Source: Candidatus Aalborgicola defluviihabitans (GTDB taxonomy: Bacteria; Pseudomonadota; Gammaproteobacteria; Burkholderiales; Burkholderiaceae_C). Taken from it: 64,000 nucleotides of DNA. Location of the stretch: the NCBI GenBank assembly GCA_016705575.1, contig JADIXX010000006.1, forward strand, positions 310,001 through 374,000, in the 5' to 3' direction. Shown one piece after another: positions 1 through 8,346 of the stretch (within the stretch, counting starts at the first letter, position 1; every line of letters begins with the position of its first letter). Under the pieces are notes generated by a model. That model was not told where the DNA came from. It ran no database searches and saw only the letters and a program-made list of their open reading frames with translations. The position numbers and the translations under genes were made by a program.

Positions 1-107
1 TCCGTTACAAGCCAGACGTAATTGCAGTCAACCGCGGCATACCAAACGGCGTTATGAAGGAGCATCAGTTTCTGGTGCATCATTTTTTCACTCAAGAAGG
101 ACAGTAC

Positions 108-623
108 ATGTTGAAAAAAATTCTGGTGATTATCGCCATGCTCTATGCTGCGGTCGCTTTCGCAGCCGTTGAAGTCAACAAGGCCACTTCAGCCGAGCTT
201 GACGGTATCAAGGGCATTGGCCCAGCAATCTCCGCCAAGATCATTGAAGAGCGCAAGAAGGGCAACTTCAAGGACTGGTATGACTTCATTGAGCGCGTCA
301 AGGGCGTGGGCGACGTCAATGCTGCCAACTTTGCCAATGCAGGCCTGACCGTGAACGGCGCAGCTTTCAAAAGCGCATCTGCAGCAGCGACCGCCAAGCC
401 CGCTGTTGCTGCACCGACTCCTGCCGCCAAGGAAGAGAAGAAAGACCCCAAGGCAGAAGCCAAAATGAAGACTGACGACGCCAAGAAGGCCAAGGCTGAA
501 GAAAAGGCCAAGAAGGCAGAAGAAGCCAAGGCCAAGAAAGAAGCGGCCAAGCAGGCCAAAGAAGACGCTAAGAAGGCCAAGGCCGACGCTGCCAAAGGCG
601 CCGCCAGCGCTCCCAAGAAGTAG
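108..623 (+). CDS. ComEA-like exported helix-hairpin-helix protein with Lys/Ala-rich tail
   Basis: 171 residues. The start at 108 is chosen because AAGAAGG lies 7 bases upstream and a clean signal peptide follows (MLKKILVIIAML...AFA, cleavage near residue 19); an upstream in-frame ATG at 54 would bury that signal. Residues 20-80 hold two helix-hairpin-helix motifs (LDGIKGIGPAIS and RVKGVGDVNAAN), the DNA-binding fold of ComEA. From about residue 105 the protein is almost only Lys, Ala, Glu and Asp with repeated KKAKA/KKAEE blocks, resembling a histone H1-like tail or a charged single helix. The family binds DNA in the periplasm, for uptake in competent species. The role here is inferred; the tail is unusual for the family. 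Bases 1-107 show no recognisable gene. Confidence 0.85.
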   Translation: MLKKILVIIAMLYAAVAFAAVEVNKATSAELDGIKGIGPAISAKIIEERKKGNFKDWYDFIERVKGVGDVNAANFANAGLTVNGAAFKSASAAATAKPAVAAPTPAAKEEKKDPKAEAKMKTDDAKKAKAEEKAKKAEEAKAKKEAAKQAKEDAKKAKADAAKGAASAPKK

Positions 624-645
624 GCGCTTCGCGTTCCACTTCACA

Positions 646-669
646 CAACCCGCTTCGGCGGGTTTTTTT
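646..669 (+). terminator. Rho-independent terminator after the ComEA-like gene
   Basis: Perfect stem AACCCGC / GCGGGTT with a TTCG tetraloop followed by a run of T, 23 bases after the stop codon. Confidence 0.9.
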
Positions 670-702
670 GTGTCCGTTTACCAAAAGTTTGCAATTCATG
701 CC

Positions 703-739
703 TTGACAACAATTGCCTAGGCAAATAATATTTGCCGTC
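703..739 (+). promoter_or_regulatory. Sigma70 promoter with palindromic MarR operator for the efflux operon
   Basis: TTGACA at 703-708 and TAATAT at 726-731 are separated by exactly 17 bases. Between and over them lie a perfect 12-bp palindrome, TTGCCTAGGCAA (713-724), and an overlapping inverted repeat GGCAAA-N5-TTTGCC (720-736). This placement fits autorepression by the MarR protein encoded just downstream. The predicted transcription start (about 738) is only 2 bases before the ATG at 740, so the regulator mRNA may be leaderless. Confidence 0.8.
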
Positions 740-1294
740 ATGAATTGCGCCCCCTCTCCTGAAGGCACCCCGGCCCCACCCGCGGCAGTCGCCTTCTATT
801 GCGCCAAAGACTACCGGCCAGAAGAAAGCGCCGGCTACCTGATGCGCCAGATCCTTACCATGGTGAGCCAGGAGGTGGAGCGCCAACTGGCCCATACCGG
901 CTTGACCAATGCACAGTGGGTTCCGTTGTTCAAGCTCTATACGGGCCAGGCGTCCACCCCAGCCGAGCTGGCGCGTGAATGCCAACTCGATGCGGGTGCC
1001 ATGACACGCACGCTGGACCGCATGGAGGCGAAAGGCCTGTGCCTGCGCGAGCGCTCGGTCACCGACCGCCGTGTGGTCACCATCACGCTAACGGCCGCCG
1101 GGCACCAAGCCGCCAAGGTCATCCCGGAAGCTTTGAGCAGGGTACAAAACGCCCACTTGGCGGGTTTCTCGGAAGAAGAATTCGTACTGTTAAAGAACTT
1201 GCTGCGGCGCATCCTGACCAACGCCCGCGCCATCCACCCTGCCCAACTCCAAAACACCAATGCCCAACCCACCAAAGGCCCCAATGCCGCCTGA
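740..1294 (+). CDS. MarR-family transcriptional regulator of the efflux operon
   Basis: 184 residues with a MarR winged-helix core: a helix with RPEESAGYLMRQIL near the N-terminus, the recognition-helix region LDAGAMTRTLDRMEAKGL, and the wing RERSVTDRRVVTITLT, which is the usual D-x-R-x3-hydrophobic MarR signature. The ATG at 740 is preferred because the palindromic operator and the -10 box lie directly before it. The gene overlaps the following outer-membrane factor gene by 35 bp and heads a marR-oprM-emrA-emrB operon, so it very probably represses that operon and responds to a phenolic or other toxic ligand (inferred from family). Confidence 0.9.
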   Translation: MNCAPSPEGTPAPPAAVAFYCAKDYRPEESAGYLMRQILTMVSQEVERQLAHTGLTNAQWVPLFKLYTGQASTPAELARECQLDAGAMTRTLDRMEAKGLCLRERSVTDRRVVTITLTAAGHQAAKVIPEALSRVQNAHLAGFSEEEFVLLKNLLRRILTNARAIHPAQLQNTNAQPTKGPNAA

Positions 1295-2783
1295 AATCTC
1301 CTATCCATCCACCTCCCGCTGGCCAGCCTGGGCTTTGCAGGCAGTGGTCTTGGCCAGCCTGGGCGCTTGCGCCAATTACGCCGGCATCACCCCCCAAGCC
1401 CAGTCGCTCAATGCCGACGCACTGGGCCTGAAAGCTGACGCAACCGCACAACCAGATGTAGCGCCCACCATTGATCCCCAGTGGTGGCATGCATTTGGTG
1501 ATGCCCAGCTCAACCAGTTGGTCGAGCAGGCCCTGGCCAACAACCCCAACCTGGGCGTAGCCCAAGCCCGCCTGGCACGGGTACAAGCCGCCAGCGATGC
1601 AGTTCATGGTGCCGATCTGCCGCAGGTAGCTGCCAGCACCGACCTGACCCGCCAGCGCTTTAGCGCCAACAGCATCTACCCGCCGCCACTGGGTGGCGCC
1701 ATTCTCAACACCGGTGACCTGCGTGCCAGCGCCAGTTGGGAGCTGGACTTCTTCGGCAAAAACCGCGCGGCGCTGGACGCATCCCTGGGCCAGGTGCGCG
1801 CAGCACAGGCCGATGCAGAGGCCGCCCGCATGTTGTTGGCCAGTTCCGTCGCGCGCAGCTACTTTGGTTTGGTTCGCATCCAGGCCCAGTTGGATGTAGC
1901 CGAACGCACCTTGGCGCAGCGCACTCAGTCCAGGCTACTGGTGCAAGACCGCGTGAACGCCGGTCTGGACACCCAACTCGAACTGCAGCAAAGCGACAGC
2001 GCCCTGCCCGACGCCCGCCTGCAAATTGAAGCACTCAAAGAACAGCAGGCCCTGGCCCGCAATGCCCTGGCGGCCCTGACTGCACAGCCAAATAGGCCTC
2101 TAGCCCTCGTGCTACCTACGCAAGCAACTATAAAAACAGTAGCAACGGCAACATCGATGCCACTCGACCTGCTGGGTCGCCGCGCCGATATTGCCGCCGC
2201 ACGCTACCGCGTGGAAGCTGCCACTGCCGACGTGGGCAGTGCCAAAGCCTTGTTCTACCCCAACATCAACCTGGTCGGATTTATTGGCTACTCCAGCATC
2301 GGTTTTGACAAGCTGCTGCAGTCCGGCAGCGACCAGTGGGGCGTGGGCCCGGCCATCCGCCTGCCGCTGTTTGACGGGGGTCGTCTGCGTGCCAACCTGC
2401 GCGGCAAAACCGCCGATCTGGATGCCGCTGTTGAGTCCTACAACCACTTAGTGATAGAGGCCGTGCATGACGTAGCCGACCAGCTGGCCTCTGGCCAGGC
2501 CATCACCCGCCAGCAAGCCGAACAGGCCGCAGCCCAGTCCTTTGCCGAGACGGCATACTCCATCGCCCGCCAGCGTTACCAAGCCGGCCTGGGCAACCAC
2601 CTGCAGGTCTTGAGTGCCGAAACCGCCGTGCTGGCTCAACGCCGCCTCGCTATCGACTTGGCAGCCCGCGCTCTGGATACCCAGGTTCAGCTCATTCGCG
2701 CATTGGGCGGCGGTTATGCCGCACAAGCCATAGCAACCGCCAGCCTCTCTACTTCAAACCCCTCGTCGTCTGTCACACCATGA
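1260..2783 (+). CDS. RND/MFS-type efflux outer-membrane lipoprotein, NodT/OprM (TolC-like) family
   Basis: 507 residues. A lipobox (LASLGAC, Cys37) marks an outer-membrane lipoprotein. The two TolC-like repeats are visible, each with the typical long helices (WWHAFGDAQLNQLVEQALANN; LLGRRADIAAARYRVEAA). It forms the outer-membrane exit duct for the EmrAB pump encoded next. An alternative start at 1284 has an AAAGG motif upstream and keeps the lipobox. Residues about 277-295 are encoded by an inserted 54-bp dispersed repeat, in a loop between the two repeats where relatives vary. The 3' end overlaps emrA by 4 bp (ATGA), indicating translational coupling. Confidence 0.9.
   Translation: MPNPPKAPMPPEISYPSTSRWPAWALQAVVLASLGACANYAGITPQAQSLNADALGLKADATAQPDVAPTIDPQWWHAFGDAQLNQLVEQALANNPNLGVAQARLARVQAASDAVHGADLPQVAASTDLTRQRFSANSIYPPPLGGAILNTGDLRASASWELDFFGKNRAALDASLGQVRAAQADAEAARMLLASSVARSYFGLVRIQAQLDVAERTLAQRTQSRLLVQDRVNAGLDTQLELQQSDSALPDARLQIEALKEQQALARNALAALTAQPNRPLALVLPTQATIKTVATATSMPLDLLGRRADIAAARYRVEAATADVGSAKALFYPNINLVGFIGYSSIGFDKLLQSGSDQWGVGPAIRLPLFDGGRLRANLRGKTADLDAAVESYNHLVIEAVHDVADQLASGQAITRQQAEQAAAQSFAETAYSIARQRYQAGLGNHLQVLSAETAVLAQRRLAIDLAARALDTQVQLIRALGGGYAAQAIATASLSTSNPSSSVTP
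2090..2143 (-). repeat. 54-bp dispersed repeat, copy 1 (in frame in the NodT-like gene)
   Basis: Read on the minus strand it shows the family features: GCTA at the left end, ATAG about 10 bases on, then CGAGGGCTAG followed by AGGCC and a final ATTT. It is antisense to the host gene and keeps the frame open. Confidence 0.8.
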
Positions 2784-4012
2784 ACGCACCCACCAACACC
2801 TCCGCCGCCATTCAGCCCACGCCTTCCAACGGCGCTCGCCGCAAGGCCCTTACCGGGGTCAGCATCGCCGTGCTGATCGGTCTGACCTGGGGTGGCTACG
2901 AGTGGTATATCGGCCGCCATGAAGAGAGCACCGACAACGCCTACGTACAAGGCAACGTGATACAGATAACCCCCCAAATCGGCGGCACGGTCACGGCCAT
3001 CCTGGCCGATGACACCGACTTCGTCAAGGCCGGATCACCCCTGGTGCAACTCGATCCCGCTGACGCCAAAGTGGCCTTGGATCAAGCCGAAGCCAACCTG
3101 GGTCAAGCCGTGCGCCAGGTGCGCACCCTGTACGCCAACAATGGCATGTTGAGCGCCCAGATTGGTGTGCGCGAATCGGACATCGCCAAGGCCCAGACCG
3201 AAATTGGCCGTGCCACCGACGACTTGAACCGCCGCCAATCCCTGGTGGGCAACGGTGCGGTGTCCAAAGAAGAATTGAACCATGCACAGTCGCAACTGGC
3301 CAACGCCCAAAACGCTTTGGCTTCGGCCCAGGCTGGCGTGGTCACTGCGCGTGCGCAACTCACCAGCAACCAGGCCTTGACCGAAGGCACCCGCATTGAA
3401 TCCCACCCCAGCGTGATGGCTGCAGCCGCCAAGGTGCGCGAGGCCTACCTCGCCCTGCACCGTGCCGCCCTTCCCGCCCCGGTGGACGGCTACGTGGCCA
3501 AGCGCACCGTGCAACTGGGCCAGCGCGTGGCTGCTGGTACGCCGCTGATGTCCATCATTCCCCTGAACCAATTGTGGGTGGATGCCAACTTCAAGGAAAT
3601 CCAGTTGCGCAACATCCGCATTGGCCAGCCAGTGACGCTGACCGCTGACGTGTATGGCAACAAGGTTGAGTACAAAGGCACGGTCGCTGGCATGGGCGCT
3701 GGCACCGGTGCTGCATTTGCCCTGCTGCCGGCGCAAAACGCCACTGGAAACTGGATCAAGGTGGTGCAGCGCGTACCCGTGCGCGTAGCGCTGGACCCGC
3801 AACAGGTTGCAGCCAATCCACTGCGCGTGGGTCTGTCGATGGAAGCCCTGGTAGACGTCACCGACCAAAGCGGCAAAACCCTGGCCGATGCCCCCCGCAG
3901 TACACCCAGCGCCCAGACCCAGGTCTATGCCGCTCTGGATGACCAGGCCGGTGCCGAGGTCAACCGGGTGATTGCTGCCAACGCTGGTGCAGCCATTAAA
4001 AGCGCCCACTAA
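2780..4012 (+). CDS. emrA: EmrA/HlyD-family membrane-fusion (periplasmic adaptor) protein
   Basis: 410 residues: a short cytoplasmic N-terminus, one membrane helix at about residues 25-45, then the HlyD lipoyl half-motifs (STDNAYVQGNVIQITPQIGG and later APVDGYVAKRTVQLGQRV) flanking a long coiled-coil hairpin rich in Ala and Gln (residues about 95-205), and a beta-barrel domain. It links the inner-membrane EmrB transporter to the outer-membrane factor. ATGA overlap with the upstream gene and 18 bp to emrB place it firmly in the operon. Confidence 0.93.
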   Translation: MNAPTNTSAAIQPTPSNGARRKALTGVSIAVLIGLTWGGYEWYIGRHEESTDNAYVQGNVIQITPQIGGTVTAILADDTDFVKAGSPLVQLDPADAKVALDQAEANLGQAVRQVRTLYANNGMLSAQIGVRESDIAKAQTEIGRATDDLNRRQSLVGNGAVSKEELNHAQSQLANAQNALASAQAGVVTARAQLTSNQALTEGTRIESHPSVMAAAAKVREAYLALHRAALPAPVDGYVAKRTVQLGQRVAAGTPLMSIIPLNQLWVDANFKEIQLRNIRIGQPVTLTADVYGNKVEYKGTVAGMGAGTGAAFALLPAQNATGNWIKVVQRVPVRVALDPQQVAANPLRVGLSMEALVDVTDQSGKTLADAPRSTPSAQTQVYAALDDQAGAEVNRVIAANAGAAIKSAH

Positions 4013-4030
4013 CGCCAACACACGCCTGCC

Positions 4031-5605
4031 ATGAGCACTGATCCTTATACGCCCCCAGCACCGCTGCAGGGCTCGGCCCGCATGTGGGGCACGATTGCCC
4101 TGTCGGCTGCCACATTCATGAACGTGCTGGACTCGTCCATTGCCAACGTGTCCTTGCCCGCTATTGCCGGTGACCTGGGCGTCAGCCCCAACCAGGGTAC
4201 CTGGGTCATCACCAGCTTTGGCGTGGCCAATGCCATCGCGCTGCCACTCACCGGCTGGCTGTCGCAACGTTTTGGGCAAGTGCGCCTGTTCTGCGTCAGC
4301 GTGCTGCTGTTTGTGATCAGTTCATGGTTGTGCGGCCTGGCACCCAACATGACCACGCTGATTGCGATGCGCACCATGCAGGGCTTTGTGGCCGGACCCA
4401 TGATGCCGTTGGCCCAGGCGCTGCTGCTCTCTAGCTACCCGCCGGCCATGGCCGGCATGGCCATGGCGTTGTGGGCCATGACCACGCTGGTGGCGCCGGT
4501 GATAGGTCCGCTTTTGGGCGGCTGGATCACCGACCATATGCACTGGGGCTGGATTTTTTTCATCAACATCCCGGTCGGCATCGTGGCCGCCTTTATCACC
4601 TGGTCCATCTTCCACAAACGCGAAACGCCCACCCAGCAGCTGCCCATCGACAAGGTGGGGCTGGCACTCTTGGTGATTGCCGTGGGGTCGCTGCAAATCA
4701 TGCTGGACAAGGGCAAGGAACTGGACTGGTTTCACTCGCCACAGGTGATGGCGCTGGGCATCACGGCACTGATTGGTTTTGCCTTCTTCATTGCCTGGGA
4801 ACTAACCGACGACCACCCGGTGGTCGAGCTGCGCCTGCTCAAATTACGCAACTTCTGGACCGGCACCCTCGCCATGGCTGTGGCTTACAGTTTGTTCTTG
4901 GGCAACCTGGTGCTGTTGCCGCTGTGGCTGCAGCAGTTTATGGGCTACACCTCGACCCAGGCCGGCATGTTGATGGCGCCGGTGGGCCTGTTTGCCATCA
5001 TTCTTTCGCCAATAATTGGCAAGAACATAGCTAAGTTTGACCCACGCGCCCTCACCACTATCGCCTTCGCCGTATTCGGGTTGGTGCTGTACATGCGCTC
5101 CAACTTCAACACCCAGGCCGACTTTGACACCATCATGATCCCCACCATCGTGCAGGGCATAGCCATGGCGTTCCTTTTTATTCCACTGATCTCTATCACG
5201 CTGGGTGGCCTGCCACAAGAAAAGATTGCGTCGGCCTCTGGCTTGTCGAGCTTTGCGCGTATGGTGGGTGGCTCGTTTGGCACCTCCATTGCCATTACGG
5301 TCTGGCAAGACCGAGCGGCCCTGCACCATGCCCATTTGTCGGAGTTGATTAACCAAGGCAGCCAGACCGCCACCAGTGCCATTGCCGGGCTGAGTGCTGC
5401 CGGCTTGGGCCCTGAAGGCGCGCTGGCCCAGATCAACCGCATGGTGGACCAACAGGCCTATATGCTGGCCGCCAATGATGTGTTCTATGCGTCATCGCTG
5501 ATCTTCCTGTGTCTGATTCCACTGGTGTGGCTGGCCCGCCCCGCGCGCAGCGTGCCGGGCAAAGGGCCAGGCGGCGCAGCCAACGCAGCGGCAGCGGCGC
5601 ATTGA
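4031..5605 (+). CDS. emrB: EmrB/QacA-family (DHA2) 14-helix drug:H+ antiporter
   Basis: 524 residues with about 14 hydrophobic segments. Motif C-type and DHA2 signatures are visible: LDSSIANVSLPAIAGDLG near the N-terminus, WLSQRFGQVR (motif A-like loop), and ALWAMTTLVAPVIGPLLGGW. Length matches the EmrB family. It is the energising pump of the tripartite system. Last gene of the MarR-controlled operon; a dispersed repeat follows 20 bp after the stop. Confidence 0.93.
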   Translation: MSTDPYTPPAPLQGSARMWGTIALSAATFMNVLDSSIANVSLPAIAGDLGVSPNQGTWVITSFGVANAIALPLTGWLSQRFGQVRLFCVSVLLFVISSWLCGLAPNMTTLIAMRTMQGFVAGPMMPLAQALLLSSYPPAMAGMAMALWAMTTLVAPVIGPLLGGWITDHMHWGWIFFINIPVGIVAAFITWSIFHKRETPTQQLPIDKVGLALLVIAVGSLQIMLDKGKELDWFHSPQVMALGITALIGFAFFIAWELTDDHPVVELRLLKLRNFWTGTLAMAVAYSLFLGNLVLLPLWLQQFMGYTSTQAGMLMAPVGLFAIILSPIIGKNIAKFDPRALTTIAFAVFGLVLYMRSNFNTQADFDTIMIPTIVQGIAMAFLFIPLISITLGGLPQEKIASASGLSSFARMVGGSFGTSIAITVWQDRAALHHAHLSELINQGSQTATSAIAGLSAAGLGPEGALAQINRMVDQQAYMLAANDVFYASSLIFLCLIPLVWLARPARSVPGKGPGGAANAAAAAH

Positions 5606-5625
5606 TATGGGTTCTGCATTACGTC

Positions 5626-5679
5626 ACTATCGATTTAATAGCGACTAACGTAATTCCGACGAGGGCTATAGGCTAATTT
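5626..5679 (+). repeat. 54-bp dispersed repeat, copy 2 (intergenic, after emrB)
   Basis: CTAT at the left end, AATAGCGACTAACGTA in the centre, then GACGAGGGCTATAGGC and AATTT. Same layout as the eight other copies. The rest of the 190-bp gap (5606-5795) holds no recognisable gene. Confidence 0.85.
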
Positions 5680-5795
5680 CTGATACAAAAAAGTCCAGCG
5701 CGATCAGGTTCGTTAAGGCTGGTGCCACCACCGCGCCACTCAGTGGTGAAAGCGCTTGGTGAGCGCCCATAATTCAATATTCAAATTTGGATTCA

Positions 5796-6503
5796 ATGGA
5801 CCGTTTTCATCACAGCCACAACGCAGCGGCTTCGTCTCAACTGACACGGCGCCGGAGTACCACGTTCAATTCAGTCCTGTTCATTCTGATTGCGCTAGTA
5901 CTCGGTGTTGTCTTCGCGTACTTTGGCAGTGAAGTTGCGGAAGGAGATAGTCAGGCTTTTGACTTGCTGGTGGTTCAGTACGCAAAGGAGCTGCGCACCA
6001 ATCATCTTTGGCTGGCAGAGGTCTTGCGCGACCTCAGCGGCGTGGGAAGTACGGTAGTGCTCACACTACTGACACTGGGTTGCGTGGGATATCAGGCATT
6101 TTTTAGGTCTCGGGTGACCGCAGCATTGGTCGCTACGTCAGTCATCACAGGTACCCTGCTGGTCAGTCTTTTTAAGGCACTCTTTGGCCGTGCGCGTCCC
6201 GATCCGTCCTATGCCGAATTCGTCGTATCGGGAATGAGCTTCCCGAGTGGGCATTCGACAATGTCTGCCTTGGTCTTCTTGACGATCGGGGTTGTCATTG
6301 CCAACACCCGGGGCCAACTTGGTGAGAAGATCTACATCTTGGCAGCAGCGGGCTTTCTGAGTACCTTGGTAGGACTGAGCCGGGTTGGCTTGGGTGTGCA
6401 CTGGGCCACTGACGTCATCGCAGGCTGGTCATTTGGTGGTGCATGGGCAATCCTTTGGCTGGTCATAGCCCATTGGTTGTTGGACCGGGCCAAACGACAG
6501 TAA
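5796..6503 (+). CDS. PAP2-superfamily membrane phosphatase
   Basis: 235 residues, about six membrane helices. All three PAP2 phosphatase motifs are present: KALFGRARPD, PSGHS (catalytic His) and SRVGLGVHWATD (nucleophile His). It is expected to dephosphorylate a lipid phosphate such as undecaprenyl or phosphatidylglycerol phosphate at the periplasmic face. ATG at 5796 is chosen over the in-frame TTG at 5787. It stands alone, 52 bp before the EamA gene. Confidence 0.88.
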   Translation: MDRFHHSHNAAASSQLTRRRSTTFNSVLFILIALVLGVVFAYFGSEVAEGDSQAFDLLVVQYAKELRTNHLWLAEVLRDLSGVGSTVVLTLLTLGCVGYQAFFRSRVTAALVATSVITGTLLVSLFKALFGRARPDPSYAEFVVSGMSFPSGHSTMSALVFLTIGVVIANTRGQLGEKIYILAAAGFLSTLVGLSRVGLGVHWATDVIAGWSFGGAWAILWLVIAHWLLDRAKRQ

Positions 6504-6555
6504 GCTGCAGATAGATTAAGTTCAGCTTGGCATTCACGAAAACAAGGGCCTGACC

Positions 6556-6990
6556 ATGGCAACTTCTTCCAGTTGGTTTTATTGGGCGGTTCTCTCGGCT
6601 GTGTTTGCCGCTTTGACAGCCATCTTCGCCAAGATTGGGATTCAGGGAGTCGATTCCGACCTGGCCACCTTGATCCGGACTGCGATCATCATTGTGGTGC
6701 TGTCGCTATTTGTGGTGTACGCGGGGAAATGGTCCAACCCCTTCGAGCTTTCCGGCAAAACATGGCTTTTTCTGACCCTGTCCGGCCTTGCAACAGGCGC
6801 TTCATGGGTGTGCTATTTCCGTGCGCTCAAGATCGGGGAAGCGTCCAAAGTGGCACCTGTGGACAAGCTCAGTCTGGTGCTGGTGACGATCTTTGCCTTC
6901 GCCTTCCTGGGGGAGCGTCCTTCTCTGCAAGAGTGGACAGGTATCGCGATGGTGGCAGGGGGTGTTCTGCTGCTGGCGATCAAACGTTGA
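6556..6990 (+). CDS. Small EamA-domain (DMT superfamily) membrane protein
   Basis: 144 residues with five hydrophobic segments, i.e. one EamA repeat rather than the usual two. Typical features: FAALTAIFAKIGIQGVDSDLAT at the start and a C-terminal segment FLGERPSLQEWTGIAMVAGG that matches the GE.....W.G....GG pattern of EamA proteins. It presumably dimerises to form a transporter; substrate unknown. RBS-like sequence is weak. No obvious operon partner. Confidence 0.85.
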   Translation: MATSSSWFYWAVLSAVFAALTAIFAKIGIQGVDSDLATLIRTAIIIVVLSLFVVYAGKWSNPFELSGKTWLFLTLSGLATGASWVCYFRALKIGEASKVAPVDKLSLVLVTIFAFAFLGERPSLQEWTGIAMVAGGVLLLAIKR

Positions 6991-7147
6991 CGTGGCACTT
7001 GTCGGGACGGCCCCCAAACCCGGAAGCTGCAACGGGCTAAGGCCCTGAGCCATCCTCTACGACGGTAATTTCACCGGCTCAGTATCAGCTAAGTCTGTCG
7101 TCCTAGTCTCACCAATACGCAAATTCCTGCGTTTATTGGAGAACTCT

Positions 7148-7490
7148 ATGACTCGCTACAGCAAATTTTCCCTTTTAGCCATTGCCCGCTGCCATTGGTG
7201 CAGCAGGCACCATTGCCTATGCCGCCAACGGCGGTGTGGAAAACGACGCCATAGCTATTAACAAGGCGAAGATTTCGTTAGTACAGGCCGTCACCGTGGC
7301 TGAGCAACACGCCAATGGCAAAGCGTCACAGGCCGAGTTTGAAAACTCAAAACAGGGGTGGGTTTACGACGTGGAAGTCGTCAGCGGAGCCAAAGTCTTC
7401 GACGTCAGGGTTGATGCCGACAAGGGCACGGTCATTTCGTCCACCGAGGACAAGGCCGATCGTGATGACGACCACGACGAACAAGACTAA
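7148..7490 (+). CDS. PepSY-domain periplasmic protein, frameshifted within the signal peptide
   Basis: ATG at 7148 with GGAGAA upstream opens a signal peptide (MTRYSKFSLLAIA), but the frame then leaves the mature coding frame at a CCC run (7185-7187). With one C removed the protein reads on as AAIGAAGTIAYAANGG into a PepSY domain (about residues 35-100: ISLVQAVTVAEQHANGKA, VYDVEVVSGAKVFDVRVDA) and an acidic Asp-rich tail. As written, only a TTG-started fragment from 7182 is open. PepSY proteins of this kind are small periplasmic proteins often controlled by QseBC/PmrAB-like systems; one is encoded at 9743-11769. Either a recent mutation or a sequence error. Confidence 0.75.
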
Positions 7491-7504
7491 GCACGCACCA
7501 GGCC

Positions 7505-8287
7505 ATGAACACACTCAAAATACCCGAATCAACCCACTGGTTGAATAAAGTACCTTCGGTCACCCTCGCGTTTTGGGTCATCAAGATCATGTGCACCACG
7601 GTGGGCGAGACGGGTGCTGATTACCTGGCAGTCGATGCAGGACTGGGCCAAAATGTCACCCGTGCGGTCATGGCCGCACTGCTGGTAACTGCCCTGTTCG
7701 TCCAGTTGCGCACACAACGCTACACGCCCTGGATTTATTGGCTCACGGTGGTGCTGGTGAGCATTGTAGGCACGCAAATTACTGACTTATTCACCGATGG
7801 CCTGGGCGTCAGCCTCTACCTCAGCACCTCGGTGTTCGCCGTGGCGCTGGCCGCCATCTTCGCTGTCTGGTATGGGGTGGAGCGCTCGCTGTCCATCCAC
7901 GAGATCTTCACGTGCAGACGAGAGTTGTTTTACTGGTTGGCCATTTTGTGCACGTTCGCACTGGGCACGGCAGCTGGCGATCTGGCCACTGAAGCGCTGC
8001 ACCTTGGCTTCACCTGGGGCCTCGTGGCTTTCAGCACCTTGATTGCTGCCACCTACACAGCCTGGCGCCTGGGCGCAAACGCCGTGCTGACTTTCTGGAT
8101 TGGCTACATCCTGACGCGCCCCTTAGGCGCCTCGCTGGGCGACTTACTGACACAGGCCAAAACCTACGGCGGTCTGGGCATGGGTGCCATGTGGACCAGC
8201 GCCTTGTTCTTGACGGTGATCGTGCTGCTGGTGGCGGTTGCGCAGTTCAACGTGGGCAACACCAAAAACGTTCAAGCCGTCGAATAA
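7505..8287 (+). CDS. COG4705-like membrane protein with four internal repeats (paralogue 1)
   Basis: 260 residues of unknown function, strongly hydrophobic (about 8 helices). I see a four-fold internal repeat: W-x9-G-x4-D at W24/G34/D39, W79/G89/D94, W144/G154/D159 and W198/G208/D213. The first repeat carries the family hallmark TTVGETGAD. A conserved acidic residue in each repeat suggests ion or metal handling, but that is inference. The gene follows the PepSY gene by 14 bp and precedes a paralogue by 59 bp, so the two probably arose by tandem duplication and are co-transcribed. Confidence 0.8.
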   Translation: MNTLKIPESTHWLNKVPSVTLAFWVIKIMCTTVGETGADYLAVDAGLGQNVTRAVMAALLVTALFVQLRTQRYTPWIYWLTVVLVSIVGTQITDLFTDGLGVSLYLSTSVFAVALAAIFAVWYGVERSLSIHEIFTCRRELFYWLAILCTFALGTAAGDLATEALHLGFTWGLVAFSTLIAATYTAWRLGANAVLTFWIGYILTRPLGASLGDLLTQAKTYGGLGMGAMWTSALFLTVIVLLVAVAQFNVGNTKNVQAVE

Positions 8288-8346
8288 CCCACCATCACCT
8301 TCAAATTCGCATCCGCGCAAAAATTAACCGGTTACCACGAATCAAA

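Noticed and set aside
1..107. Possible tail of an upstream gene or RNA
   Set aside because: One frame is open into the ComEA-like gene and another to 167, but neither gives a recognisable protein end; no tRNA or rRNA features.
3035..4279. 414-codon open frame on the minus strand over emrA
   Set aside because: It is antisense to a clear EmrA gene, is rich in His, Gly and Gln as expected of a GC-biased mirror frame, and shows no family motif.
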